DNA from: CAKZLS01 sp963786305
GTDB taxonomy: Bacteria; Pseudomonadota; Alphaproteobacteria; Rhodospirillales; Defluviicoccaceae
Assembly (NCBI GenBank): GCA_963786305.1
Contig: CAWAYL010000003.1
Location: forward strand, 37,488-101,487
Direction of reading: 5' to 3'
DNA: 64,000 nucleotides
How positions within the stretch are numbered: position 1 is the first letter of the stretch; each line of letters opens with the position of its first letter. A model generated the notes under the pieces. That model saw only the letters and a program-made list of their open reading frames with translations, made no database searches and was not told the DNA's origin. This document shows, piece by piece, positions 54,944 to 62,772 of this stretch. The translations under genes were made by a program, and so were the position numbers.

Positions 54944-55900
54944 ATGACAATGAACATCGTTTTCCTCGATCGCGACACCTTGGCACCCGAGACCGTCCTT
55001 CGGCCTCCCGCCTTCGATCACCGGTGGACCGAACACGATCGCACCGCCCCCGACCAGGTAGCCGAGCGTATCGCCGACGCCGACATCGTCATCACCAACA
55101 AGGCGCCGATCCGCCGGGAGAGCCTTGAGAACGCCGCGCGTTTGAAGATGATCGGCGTGGCCGCCACCGGCACCGACATCATCGACCTTGCCGCCTGTCG
55201 CGAGCGCGGGATCGTCGTCTCGAATATCCGGGGCTACGCCATCCACACGGTCCCCGAGCACGTGTTCGCCCTGATGCTGGCCCTGCGGCGCAGCCTCATG
55301 GGCTATCGCGACGCGGTGAAGCGCGGCCGCTGGCAGGACGCCGCCCAGTTCTGCTTCTTCGACTACCCCATATCCGATCTGCACGGCAGCCGTCTCGGCA
55401 TCATCGGCGAGGGCGCCATCGGCCAGGCGGTGGCGGAAATCGCCAAGGCCTTCGGCATGACCCCGGTGTTCGCCGCCCACAAGGGCAGCACCGGCCTCGG
55501 TCCCCTCTATACGCCGTGGCAAGAGGTGCTGGAAACCAGCGACGTCATCACCCTGCACTGCCCGCTGACACCCGCCACCCGGGACATGATCGCGCTGGCG
55601 GAGTTCCAGGCCATGAAACGCCGGCCCTTGGTGATCAACACGGCGCGCGGCGGCCTGATCGACGAGCGGGCCCTGGTCACCGCGCTCACCGAAGGCCTGA
55701 TCGCCGGTGCCGCCATCGACGTCCTGTCCGCCGAACCGCCGCCCGATGACCATCCGTTCTTGGCGCTGATGGACCGCCCCGATTTCATCCTCACGCCGCA
55801 CGTGGCCTGGGCCAGCCGCGAAGCCATCCAGACCCTCGCCGATCAATTGATGGACAACATCGAAGCCTTCGTCGCCGGAAGTCCGAGACATGAGGTTTGA
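54944..55900 (+). CDS. D-2-hydroxyacid dehydrogenase, glycerate-dehydrogenase-like
   Basis: A 318-residue NAD(P)-dependent oxidoreductase. The catalytic triad is in NTARGGLIDERAL (Arg), SAEPPPDDHPF (Glu) and TPHVAWAS (His). The nucleotide-binding glycine motif is GIIGEGAIGQAV. The N-terminal substrate domain contains ITNKAPI and GVAATGTDIIDLAACRERGI. It looks more like the HprA/glycerate dehydrogenase group than lactate or phosphoglycerate dehydrogenases, by inference. ATG 54944 (MTMNIVFLD) is preferred; 54911 and 54950 are alternatives. First enzyme of the four-gene module with the kinase 24 bases downstream. Confidence 0.87.
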   Translation: MTMNIVFLDRDTLAPETVLRPPAFDHRWTEHDRTAPDQVAERIADADIVITNKAPIRRESLENAARLKMIGVAATGTDIIDLAACRERGIVVSNIRGYAIHTVPEHVFALMLALRRSLMGYRDAVKRGRWQDAAQFCFFDYPISDLHGSRLGIIGEGAIGQAVAEIAKAFGMTPVFAAHKGSTGLGPLYTPWQEVLETSDVITLHCPLTPATRDMIALAEFQAMKRRPLVINTARGGLIDERALVTALTEGLIAGAAIDVLSAEPPPDDHPFLALMDRPDFILTPHVAWASREAIQTLADQLMDNIEAFVAGSPRHEV

Positions 55901-55924
55901 TCCCAACCTGATACCGTCGACGAC

Positions 55925-56929
55925 ATGAGCGATCTCGCCGCCGACCTCGTATCGTTTCTGCGCCGCCACGACGTGATCGGCGCCGATGACGATCCGCCCG
56001 CCCGGCCCCTGACCGGCGGCGTTTCGTCCGATATCTGGCTGGTGGAAACAAAGCGCGGCCCGGTGTGCGTCAAGCGGGCGCTTGCGCGGTTGAAAGTCGC
56101 CCAGGATTGGCGGGCGCCGGTCGAGCGCAATGCCTACGAGGTCCGGTGGTTCCGGGTGATCGGCGACATCGTGCCGCACGCCGTCCCGCGCATTCTCGCA
56201 AGCGACGAGAGCGTGGGAGCGTTCGCCATGGAATATCTCGATCCGGACCGCTTCCGGAATTGGAAGGACGAGCTGTGGCGGGGCCGGGTCGACGACGCCG
56301 TTGCCACCGACGTCGGCGGGACGTTGGCTCGGATCCATGCCGGCACCGCCCGCGACACCGGCGTCGCCGGCCAATTTCCCACCGATGATCTTTTTCACGC
56401 CCTCCGCCTGGAGCCCTACCTTGAGGCGACGGCACGCGTCCATGACGATGTCGGCGAAGCGCTGCTCGCCTTGTCACGGACAACGCTCGCGACCAAAAAG
56501 ACGCTCGTGCATGGCGATGTCAGTCCGAAGAACATCCTTGTTGGCCGGAACGGTCCGGTTTTCCTCGATGCCGAATGCGCCTGGTACGGCGACCCAGCGT
56601 TCGATCTCGCTTTTTGCCTCAACCATTTGCTGCTCAAGTGTCTGTGGGTCCCGGCTGCCGCACCCCGTTTTCTCGGGGCGTTCTCGCTGCTGAAGGACGC
56701 GTATCGCGCGGGTGTCACCTGGGAACCGCCGGCCGATGTGGAAGCGCGCACGGCCCGTCTGCTCCCGGGGCTGTTTCTGGCGCGGGTGGACGGCAAGTCG
56801 CCAGTGGAATACCTGACGGGCGAAAATGACAAGAACCGGGTCCGCCGAACGGCGCGGGCGCTCCTGGCGGATCCCGTCGACACCGTGGAGGGCGTGGCCA
56901 TGGCGTGGACCCGGGAATTGAACGCATGA
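55925..56929 (+). CDS. APH-fold small-molecule kinase
   Basis: A 334-residue aminoglycoside-phosphotransferase/choline-kinase fold protein. A G-loop-like segment PLTGGVSSDIWLV (about 28-40) and a candidate ATP-binding Lys in CVKRAL (residue 50) are followed by the catalytic loop LVHGDVSPKNILVG (Asp198, Asn203) and the metal-binding FLDAECAWYGD (Asp215). No antibiotic-resistance subfamily motif is seen. Its stop overlaps the enolase-like gene's start (ATGA), so the two are almost certainly cotranslated. Substrate by context could be a hydroxyacid such as glycerate; this is not shown by sequence alone. Confidence 0.85.
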   Translation: MSDLAADLVSFLRRHDVIGADDDPPARPLTGGVSSDIWLVETKRGPVCVKRALARLKVAQDWRAPVERNAYEVRWFRVIGDIVPHAVPRILASDESVGAFAMEYLDPDRFRNWKDELWRGRVDDAVATDVGGTLARIHAGTARDTGVAGQFPTDDLFHALRLEPYLEATARVHDDVGEALLALSRTTLATKKTLVHGDVSPKNILVGRNGPVFLDAECAWYGDPAFDLAFCLNHLLLKCLWVPAAAPRFLGAFSLLKDAYRAGVTWEPPADVEARTARLLPGLFLARVDGKSPVEYLTGENDKNRVRRTARALLADPVDTVEGVAMAWTRELNA

Positions 56930-58209
56930 GCGGTTCATCGATTACCGGCGTGCATGCCCTGCGGGTCTGGGATTCGCGGGGACGACCGACGGTGGAGGTG
57001 GAAATCCGCCTCGCTGGCGGCGCTTGGGGTCGGGCGATCGCGCCGGCCGGCGCGTCCACCGGAAGCGGCGAGGCTCTGGACCGGCGGGACGGCGGAACCG
57101 CGTTCGGCGGGTTGGACGTGATGCAGGTGGTCAATACGGTCAACACCGTCATCGCGCCGGTGCTCATGGGCGCCGATACAACCAAACAGGCGGCGGTGGA
57201 CGGTCTTCTCATCGATCTGGACGGAACCCCCGATAAATCTCACCTTGGCGGCAATGCCACCGTCGCCACGTCCATGGCGGCGGCCCACGCGGCGGCGGCA
57301 GCGGCGGACATGCCACTATGGCGGTGGCTGGCGGGTCCGGTGAGCCCCGTGCTTCCGCTGCCCGAGATCCAGATCTTCGGCGGCGGCGCGCACGCGGGCC
57401 GCCGCGTGGATATCCAGGATTTCATGGTCATCGCCGTCGGCGCCGCCGACTATACCCAGGCGCTGGAATGGACGGCGGAAGTCTACATCGCCGCCGGAAA
57501 ACTGATGGCCGAGGCCGGGCGGCTGGCGGGAGTCGCCGACGAAGGGGGGTACTGGCCGGCCTTCGAAGGAAACGAGGACGCCCTCGCCTTTCTGGTGCGA
57601 GCCATCGAGCGGGCCGGCCTCGAACCGGGTGACGACATGTCCATCTCGCTCGACATCGCGGCATCGGAGTTCTACCGGGGCGGACGTTACCACCTCGCCC
57701 GCGACGACGCCGATCGGGACACCGACGGCATGATCGAGATGCTGCTCGGATGGGTCGAGCGCTATCCCATCGTTTCCATCGAGGATCCGCTCGCCGAAGA
57801 CGACGAGGCCGGATTGATCGCATTTACCCGCGCCGTGGGCGAACGCGTCCAGGTGGTGGGCGACGACTACCTCGTAACCAACGCCCGGCGGGTCATCGGC
57901 GGAGCCGAACGGGGCGCGTGCAATGCCGTGCTGGTCAAGCCCAACCAGGCGGGCACCCTGACCGAGGCCCGCGCCGCCCTGGAAGCATCGAGGGACGCCG
58001 AATGGGGTGCCATCGTCTCGGCGCGGTCGGGCGAGAGCGAAGACGTGACCATCGTCCACCTGGCCGTGGGCTGGGGCGCCCAACAACTCAAGGTCGGTTC
58101 CTTCTCACGCTCCGAGCGCATGGCCAAATGGAACGAAGGGCTTCGGATCGCCAGCGGCATCGGCGATGGCCGGGGCCTCTTGCCGCCCCGCTCCGCCTTT
58201 CCCTGGTAA
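56926..58209 (+). CDS. Divergent enolase homologue
   Basis: A 427-residue protein colinear with enolase. Retained: His156 (GGAHAG), Glu206 (ADEGGYWP), metal ligands Asp243 (SLDIAASEF), Glu286 (VSIEDPLAEDD) and Asp313/314 (VGDDYLVTN), catalytic Lys338 (VLVKPNQAGTLTE), Arg367-Ser368 and Lys389. Changed: Ser of the PSGAST loop is Ala41 (APAGAST), Glu of the IQEFM motif is Asp165 (IQDFM), and His of SHRSGETED is Ala366 (SARSGESED). These three positions contact the second metal, the acid/base pair or the phosphate in housekeeping enolase. It is therefore probably not the cell's main enolase. It sits between an APH-fold kinase (4-base overlap) and a dehydrogenase. Confidence 0.92.
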   Translation: MSGSSITGVHALRVWDSRGRPTVEVEIRLAGGAWGRAIAPAGASTGSGEALDRRDGGTAFGGLDVMQVVNTVNTVIAPVLMGADTTKQAAVDGLLIDLDGTPDKSHLGGNATVATSMAAAHAAAAAADMPLWRWLAGPVSPVLPLPEIQIFGGGAHAGRRVDIQDFMVIAVGAADYTQALEWTAEVYIAAGKLMAEAGRLAGVADEGGYWPAFEGNEDALAFLVRAIERAGLEPGDDMSISLDIAASEFYRGGRYHLARDDADRDTDGMIEMLLGWVERYPIVSIEDPLAEDDEAGLIAFTRAVGERVQVVGDDYLVTNARRVIGGAERGACNAVLVKPNQAGTLTEARAALEASRDAEWGAIVSARSGESEDVTIVHLAVGWGAQQLKVGSFSRSERMAKWNEGLRIASGIGDGRGLLPPRSAFPW

Positions 58210-58253
58210 AAGGGGTCGTCCGCTAACCATAAAGAGATAAAGAGGAAACGATC

Positions 58254-59219
58254 ATGAATGCCAAACCCGTGGTTCTGGTCACCCGGAAGCTGCCCGATAG
58301 CGTCGAGGATCGATTGAAGCGAGACTACCAGCCCCGCCTCAATCCCGACGACAGGCTGTACTCGGCGGATGACATCGTCCGTATGGCGGCCGGCGCCGAT
58401 GCCGTTCTGCCCTGCCATACCGAGAAATTCACCGCCGAGGTCATTGGCCGACTGCCCGACAGCGTCCGCGCCATCACCAACTTTTCGGTCGGCTACGACC
58501 ACGTCGATACGGCGGCGGCCAAGGCGCGGGGCCTCATCGTGACCAATACCCCGGACGTCCTCAGCGACGCCACCGCCGAAACCGCCATGCTTCTGATGCT
58601 CGGCGCCGCTCGACGCGCCGGAGAAGGCGACACGCTGGTGCGCGGCGGTAAGTGGCGTCATTGGAGCCCCAGCTTCTTGGTGGGAACACAAGTGACCGGC
58701 AAACGCCTCGGCATTATCGGCATGGGCCGGGTCGGACAAGTCATCGCCCGACGAGCGCGCGGCTTCGACATGGAGGTGCACTATGCAAACCGTCGCCGCC
58801 TCGATCCGGAGACGGAGAAAGGCGCCATCTATCATGAGTCCGTCGAAGCGATGTTTCCTTATTGTCAGTTCCTCTCGATCCATTGCCCGGCAACCGAGGA
58901 AACCGCCGGTCTTTTGAATGCCGAGCGGATCGCCCTGCTTCCCGATGGCGCCGTGGTGGTCAATACCGCGCGCGGCGCGATCGTCGACGACGACGCGCTC
59001 GTCGCCGCGCTCACGTCGGGCAAGCTGGCGGCCGCCGGCCTCGACGTGTTCAACAACGAACCGGACGTCCACCCCGGCTATCGTGACCTGAAAAACACCT
59101 TTCTCCTTCCCCACATCGGCAGTGCCACGACGGAGACCCGGGTCGCCATGGGCTTTCGCGCGATCGACAACCTGGACGCGATCTTTTCCGGCGGCGAGCC
59201 CCCAGATCGGGTGGCGTGA
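58254..59219 (+). CDS. D-2-hydroxyacid dehydrogenase, glyoxylate/hydroxypyruvate-reductase-like
   Basis: A 321-residue second D-2-hydroxyacid dehydrogenase. The Rossmann motif is GIIGMGRVGQVIARR, the Arg site NTARGAIVDDDAL, Glu in NNEPDVHPGY and catalytic His in LLPHIGSAT. The N-terminal HTEKFTAEVIGRLP and NFSVGYDHVDTAAA resemble GyaR/GrhA-type glyoxylate and hydroxypyruvate reductases. A GAGATAAAGAGG ribosome-binding stretch precedes ATG 58254. It is the last gene of the module, 44 bases after the enolase-like gene, and is followed by a 278-base gap before the TRAP genes. Confidence 0.9.
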   Translation: MNAKPVVLVTRKLPDSVEDRLKRDYQPRLNPDDRLYSADDIVRMAAGADAVLPCHTEKFTAEVIGRLPDSVRAITNFSVGYDHVDTAAAKARGLIVTNTPDVLSDATAETAMLLMLGAARRAGEGDTLVRGGKWRHWSPSFLVGTQVTGKRLGIIGMGRVGQVIARRARGFDMEVHYANRRRLDPETEKGAIYHESVEAMFPYCQFLSIHCPATEETAGLLNAERIALLPDGAVVVNTARGAIVDDDALVAALTSGKLAAAGLDVFNNEPDVHPGYRDLKNTFLLPHIGSATTETRVAMGFRAIDNLDAIFSGGEPPDRVA

Positions 59220-59450
59220 ACAACCTTAACGGGAACATCGCCGCAAAATAAACAGAGAGCAGCCGTAATTCGCGTCCTGAGCGTAAAAAATACTTGCGGA
59301 CGAGTGTGGAATGCCCATCATTTATTGAGAGCATAAGCCTTCACCGAGTTCGGCAAGAAGGCGTCAACAAACGCCATCGCACGCTTAGGGAGGTACTGAA
59401 CGGCTATCGGTGCTGAAATCAACCTGAGTTGGGGGAGCGAAGGCAATCCT

Positions 59451-59467
59451 CGCCCTCGTCAAGGGCG
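59451..59467 (+). promoter_or_regulatory. Small hairpin upstream of the TRAP substrate-binding gene
   Basis: CGCCCT-CGTCA-AGGGCG (59451-59467), about 30 bases before ATG 59498, followed by an A-run (aaaaaaaa). The A-run is on the wrong side for a rightward terminator. It may be part of the mRNA leader. The surrounding 59220-59497 gap has no gene and should hold the promoter. Confidence 0.35.
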
Positions 59468-59497
59468 TCAAAAAAAAGCGATGGAAGGAACGACAGG

Positions 59498-60670
59498 ATG
59501 ATGGAGACCGGCAAGAAAAAGACTGCGACCGGCGGCACCAATGAGCGCACTGACGAAAAAGTGACCCGCCGCAAATTTTTGAAGGGCGGCGGAATAGCCG
59601 CCGGCGCGGCGGCCGCGACGGTTGCGTTCCCGCAGGTATCGCGGGCCGAAACGGTGACCTTGAAGATGCAGGGCGCCTGGGGCGCCTCGGACATTTTCAA
59701 CGAATTCGCCCTGGAGTACGTCGACCGGGTCAACAAGATGTCCGGCGGCCGCCTGAAGATCGAATACCTGGTTTCCGGCGCGGTGGTGAAGGCATTTCAG
59801 GTACAGGACGCGGTGCATGACGGCGTTCTGGATGCCGGTCATCAGGTTTCCGCTTACTGGTACGGCAAGAACAAGGCCGCCTCGCTGTTCGGCACGGGAC
59901 CGGTGTTCGGAACCGACGCGGCGCAGATCCTGGCCTGGATCCACAGAGGCGGTGGCAAGGAGCTTTATCGCGAGCTTGTACAGGACATTCTCGGCCTCAA
60001 CCTGGTCGGGTTTTTCTGTCTGCCGATGCCGACGCAGCCGCTGGGCTGGTTCAAGAGGGAGATCAAAAGCGCCGATGACATGCAGGGTCTCAAATACCGG
60101 ACCGTGGGTCTGGCGACGGACATCATGCAGGGCATGGGCCTCAAGGTCACGCAGCTTCCCGGCGGCGAGATCGTTCCCGCCCTCGAGCGCGGTGTGATCG
60201 AGGCCTTCGAGTACAACAATCCCACCTCCGACAGCCGTTTCGGCGCCCAGGACGTCTCCAAGGACTACATGATGGGCAGTTACCATCAGGCCGCCGAATT
60301 CTTCGAGATCATTTTCAACAAGGACAAGTTCGACGGCCTTCCGGCCGAGCTTCAGGCGATCTTGGAATACTCGGCGGAGGCCGCCAACACGGCCAATTAC
60401 GCCACCGCCATGGAGAACTACTCCAAGGATCTGCAATTTCTGATCACCGAAGCCGGCGTCAACGTGCACAGAACGCCCCAGTCGGTGATGGAAGCGCAGC
60501 TCAAATCCTGGGATACGGTTCTCGAAGAACTCAACAAGGACCCGTTCTTCGCCAAGGTCGTCGAATCCCAGAAGCTGTGGTCGGAGCGGGTCGGCTTTTA
60601 CAGTTTGATGAACCAAGCCGATTACCGGTTGGCCTACGACCACTATTTCCCCGGCAAGCTACCGGGCTGA
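59498..60670 (+). CDS. TRAP transporter substrate-binding protein (DctP family), Tat-exported
   Basis: A 390-residue periplasmic solute-binding protein of a TRAP system. The N-terminal TRRKFLKGGGIAAGAAAATVAFP with an AE cleavage region is a twin-arginine signal. The two lobes show LKMQGAWGASDIFNEFALEYVDRVNKMS, VQDAVHDGVLDAGHQVSAYWYGK, MQGLKYRTVGLATDIMQGMG and GGEIVPALERGVIEAFEYNNPTSD. The KYRTVG segment is the position of the carboxylate-binding arginine in the family. It resembles the TakP/FcbT1-type group that binds carboxylic acids; the exact acid is not readable. ATG 59498 follows a GGAAGGAACGACAGG ribosome-binding region. Confidence 0.9.
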   Translation: MMETGKKKTATGGTNERTDEKVTRRKFLKGGGIAAGAAAATVAFPQVSRAETVTLKMQGAWGASDIFNEFALEYVDRVNKMSGGRLKIEYLVSGAVVKAFQVQDAVHDGVLDAGHQVSAYWYGKNKAASLFGTGPVFGTDAAQILAWIHRGGGKELYRELVQDILGLNLVGFFCLPMPTQPLGWFKREIKSADDMQGLKYRTVGLATDIMQGMGLKVTQLPGGEIVPALERGVIEAFEYNNPTSDSRFGAQDVSKDYMMGSYHQAAEFFEIIFNKDKFDGLPAELQAILEYSAEAANTANYATAMENYSKDLQFLITEAGVNVHRTPQSVMEAQLKSWDTVLEELNKDPFFAKVVESQKLWSERVGFYSLMNQADYRLAYDHYFPGKLPG

Positions 60671-60700
60671 GGCGGCACGGTATCGGGAACTCGGAACGGG

Positions 60701-60724
60701 GGGCGGTGCGGCAGCGCACCGCCC
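60701..60724 (+). terminator. Intercistronic hairpin between dctP and dctQ
   Basis: A perfect 10-bp stem, GGGCGGTGCG / CGCACCGCCC, with the 4-base loop GCAG, then TTCTCG. It lies 31 bases after the binding-protein stop and 42 before dctQ. Such hairpins commonly lower transcription into membrane components, leaving excess binding protein. This interpretation follows known practice in ABC/TRAP operons. Confidence 0.7.
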
Positions 60725-60766
60725 TTCTCGCTTTCGCACCCACACTCTTGAGCATAAGGCCGAGCC

Positions 60767-61381
60767 ATGGAAGGGGTTGCGCTATTCATCGACCGCATCA
60801 GCATGTGGGTGGGGAAGGCCTTCGCCTGGTGCATTCTCATCATGACCTTCGGTGTCAGTTATGAGGTCTTCGTCCGCTACGTGCTGAGAGACCCCACCGC
60901 CTGGGCGTTCGATCTTAGCTACATCATGTATGGAACGCTGTTCATGATGGGCGGCGCCTATACCCTTTCGCGCGACGGCCATGTCCGCGGCGACGTCATT
61001 TTCCGCTTGTGGCCGGCGCGGGTGCAGGCCTCCATCGAACTGACCCTCTATTTCCTGTTCTTCTTCCCGGCCGTGCTCGCATTGATCTACGCGGGGATCG
61101 AATACGCCGGCCGCTCCTGGAGATATTTCGAAGTCAGCGTCATGAGCCCGGCCAACGTGCCGGTGTTCCCGTTCAAGACGATCATCCCGATCGCCGGGGC
61201 CTTTCTGCTGCTTCAAGGGATCGCCCAAGTCATCCGCTGCATCCTGTGCATCAAGCGCGGCGCTTGGCCGCCCCATCTCGCCGATGTGGAGGAAATGGAA
61301 ACCATGCTGCTTCACCAGCGCGAGGACGAGGCGGAACTGGTTCGCGAGTTCGGCCCGGAGATCAAGGATCCGGGGCGATGA
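60767..61381 (+). CDS. TRAP transporter small permease (DctQ)
   Basis: A 204-residue protein with four hydrophobic helices: CILIMTFGVSYEVFVRYVL, FDLSYIMYGTLFMMGGAYTL, LYFLFFFPAVLALIYAGI and IIPIAGAFLLLQGIAQVI. The FVRYVLRDPTAWAFDLSYIMYG stretch is the DctQ signature. It bridges the binding protein and DctM. The stop overlaps the dctM start by 4 bases. Confidence 0.9.
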   Translation: MEGVALFIDRISMWVGKAFAWCILIMTFGVSYEVFVRYVLRDPTAWAFDLSYIMYGTLFMMGGAYTLSRDGHVRGDVIFRLWPARVQASIELTLYFLFFFPAVLALIYAGIEYAGRSWRYFEVSVMSPANVPVFPFKTIIPIAGAFLLLQGIAQVIRCILCIKRGAWPPHLADVEEMETMLLHQREDEAELVREFGPEIKDPGR

Positions 61382-62736
61382 CCGACCCGCAGATCGCCCT
61401 GGTGATGCTTTGCCTCTTCATCTTCACGATTCTGCTGGGCTTTCCCATCGCCTTTACCCTGATGGCCATGGGACTTGGCTTCGGCTTTTACGCCTACTAC
61501 GACCCGGAGCGGATGCAGGCTTTCTATGATAACCGGGTGTTCGATCTGTTCGTCAACCAGACCTACTCGGTGATGGCGAACGACGTGCTGACGGCCGTCC
61601 CTCTGTTCTTGTTCATGGGGTACATCGTCGAGCGGGCCAACATCGTCGACCGCCTGTTCTTCAGCCTGCAGATCGCCGCCCGCCGCCTCCCCGGTTCCAT
61701 GGCGGTGGCCGCCCTTGCCACCTGCGCCTTGTTCGCCACCGCGACGGGCATCGTCGGCGCGGTCGTGACCCTGATGGGACTTCTCGCTTTCCCGGCCATG
61801 CTCAAGGCCCGCTACGACAAGAGCTTTTCCGCCGGGGTCATTTGCGCGGGCGGCTGTCTCGGCATCCTCATTCCCCCCAGCATCATGCTGATCGTCTACG
61901 CCGCGACGGCCGGCATCTCCGTGGTGAAGCTTTACGCGGGTGCCATATTTCCGGGATTTCTGCTCGCCGGTCTGTACATGATCTATGTCGTGGGACGATC
62001 CATACTCAATCCGAAACTGGCGCCGAAACCGTCCGACGAGGATACGCGGGACATCACGCCGGCGAAGGTGTGGTGGATGATGTTGACGTCGTTCTTCCCT
62101 CTCGCCATCCTGATACTGTCGGTTCTGGGCGCCATCCTGTTCGGTTTGGCGACACCGTCGGAAGCGGCCGCGGTGGGCGCGCTGGGCGGTCTGATCCTGG
62201 CGGCGGCGTACCGGGCATTGACCTGGGAACGGCTTCGGGAGTCCGTCTATCTCACCGTGCGCACGTCCGCCATGGTGTGCTGGCTGTTCGTCGGGTCATG
62301 GGTGTTCTCTTCGGTGTTTTCGTATCTCGGCGGTCACTCCTTGATCGAGGAATTCGTTCTCGGACTGAACCTCTCGCCGATCGCGTTTCTGATCCTCGCG
62401 CAGGTCATCATCTTTCTGCTCGGTTGGCCACTGGAGTGGAGCGAGATCATTATTATCTTCGTTCCTATTTTCCTGCCGATGCTGCCTCATTTCGGGATCG
62501 ACCCGCTGTTCTTCGGCATTCTGGTGGCACTCAATCTTCAGACGTCCTTCTTGACGCCGCCGATGGCCATGGCCGCCTATTACCTGAAGGGGGTGGCGCC
62601 ACCCGACGTCCAGCTGATGGATATCTTCAAGGGCGTATTGCCGTTTCTGTCCATGGTGTTGCTGGCCATGATCGTGCTTTATACCTTCCCGGAGATCGCC
62701 GAATGGCTCCCTAACTATCTTTATGGCGTTCGGTAA
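61378..62736 (+). CDS. TRAP transporter large permease (DctM)
   Basis: A 452-residue permease with about 12 helices. The signature regions include GFPIAFTLMAMGLGFGFYAYY, VPLFLFMGYIVERANIVDRLF, GCLGILIPPSIMLIVYAATAGISVVKLYAGAIFPG, and ILLFL-like VIIFLLGWPLEWSEIIIIFVPIFLP. TRAP transporters use a sodium or proton gradient to import acids. Starts ATGA-overlapping dctQ. The amidase begins 37 bases further, so it is probably in the same transcript. Confidence 0.93.
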   Translation: MTDPQIALVMLCLFIFTILLGFPIAFTLMAMGLGFGFYAYYDPERMQAFYDNRVFDLFVNQTYSVMANDVLTAVPLFLFMGYIVERANIVDRLFFSLQIAARRLPGSMAVAALATCALFATATGIVGAVVTLMGLLAFPAMLKARYDKSFSAGVICAGGCLGILIPPSIMLIVYAATAGISVVKLYAGAIFPGFLLAGLYMIYVVGRSILNPKLAPKPSDEDTRDITPAKVWWMMLTSFFPLAILILSVLGAILFGLATPSEAAAVGALGGLILAAAYRALTWERLRESVYLTVRTSAMVCWLFVGSWVFSSVFSYLGGHSLIEEFVLGLNLSPIAFLILAQVIIFLLGWPLEWSEIIIIFVPIFLPMLPHFGIDPLFFGILVALNLQTSFLTPPMAMAAYYLKGVAPPDVQLMDIFKGVLPFLSMVLLAMIVLYTFPEIAEWLPNYLYGVR

Positions 62737-62772
62737 AGACGAGGCCTTGCCAATGAGAGGGACGTTTCGGAC

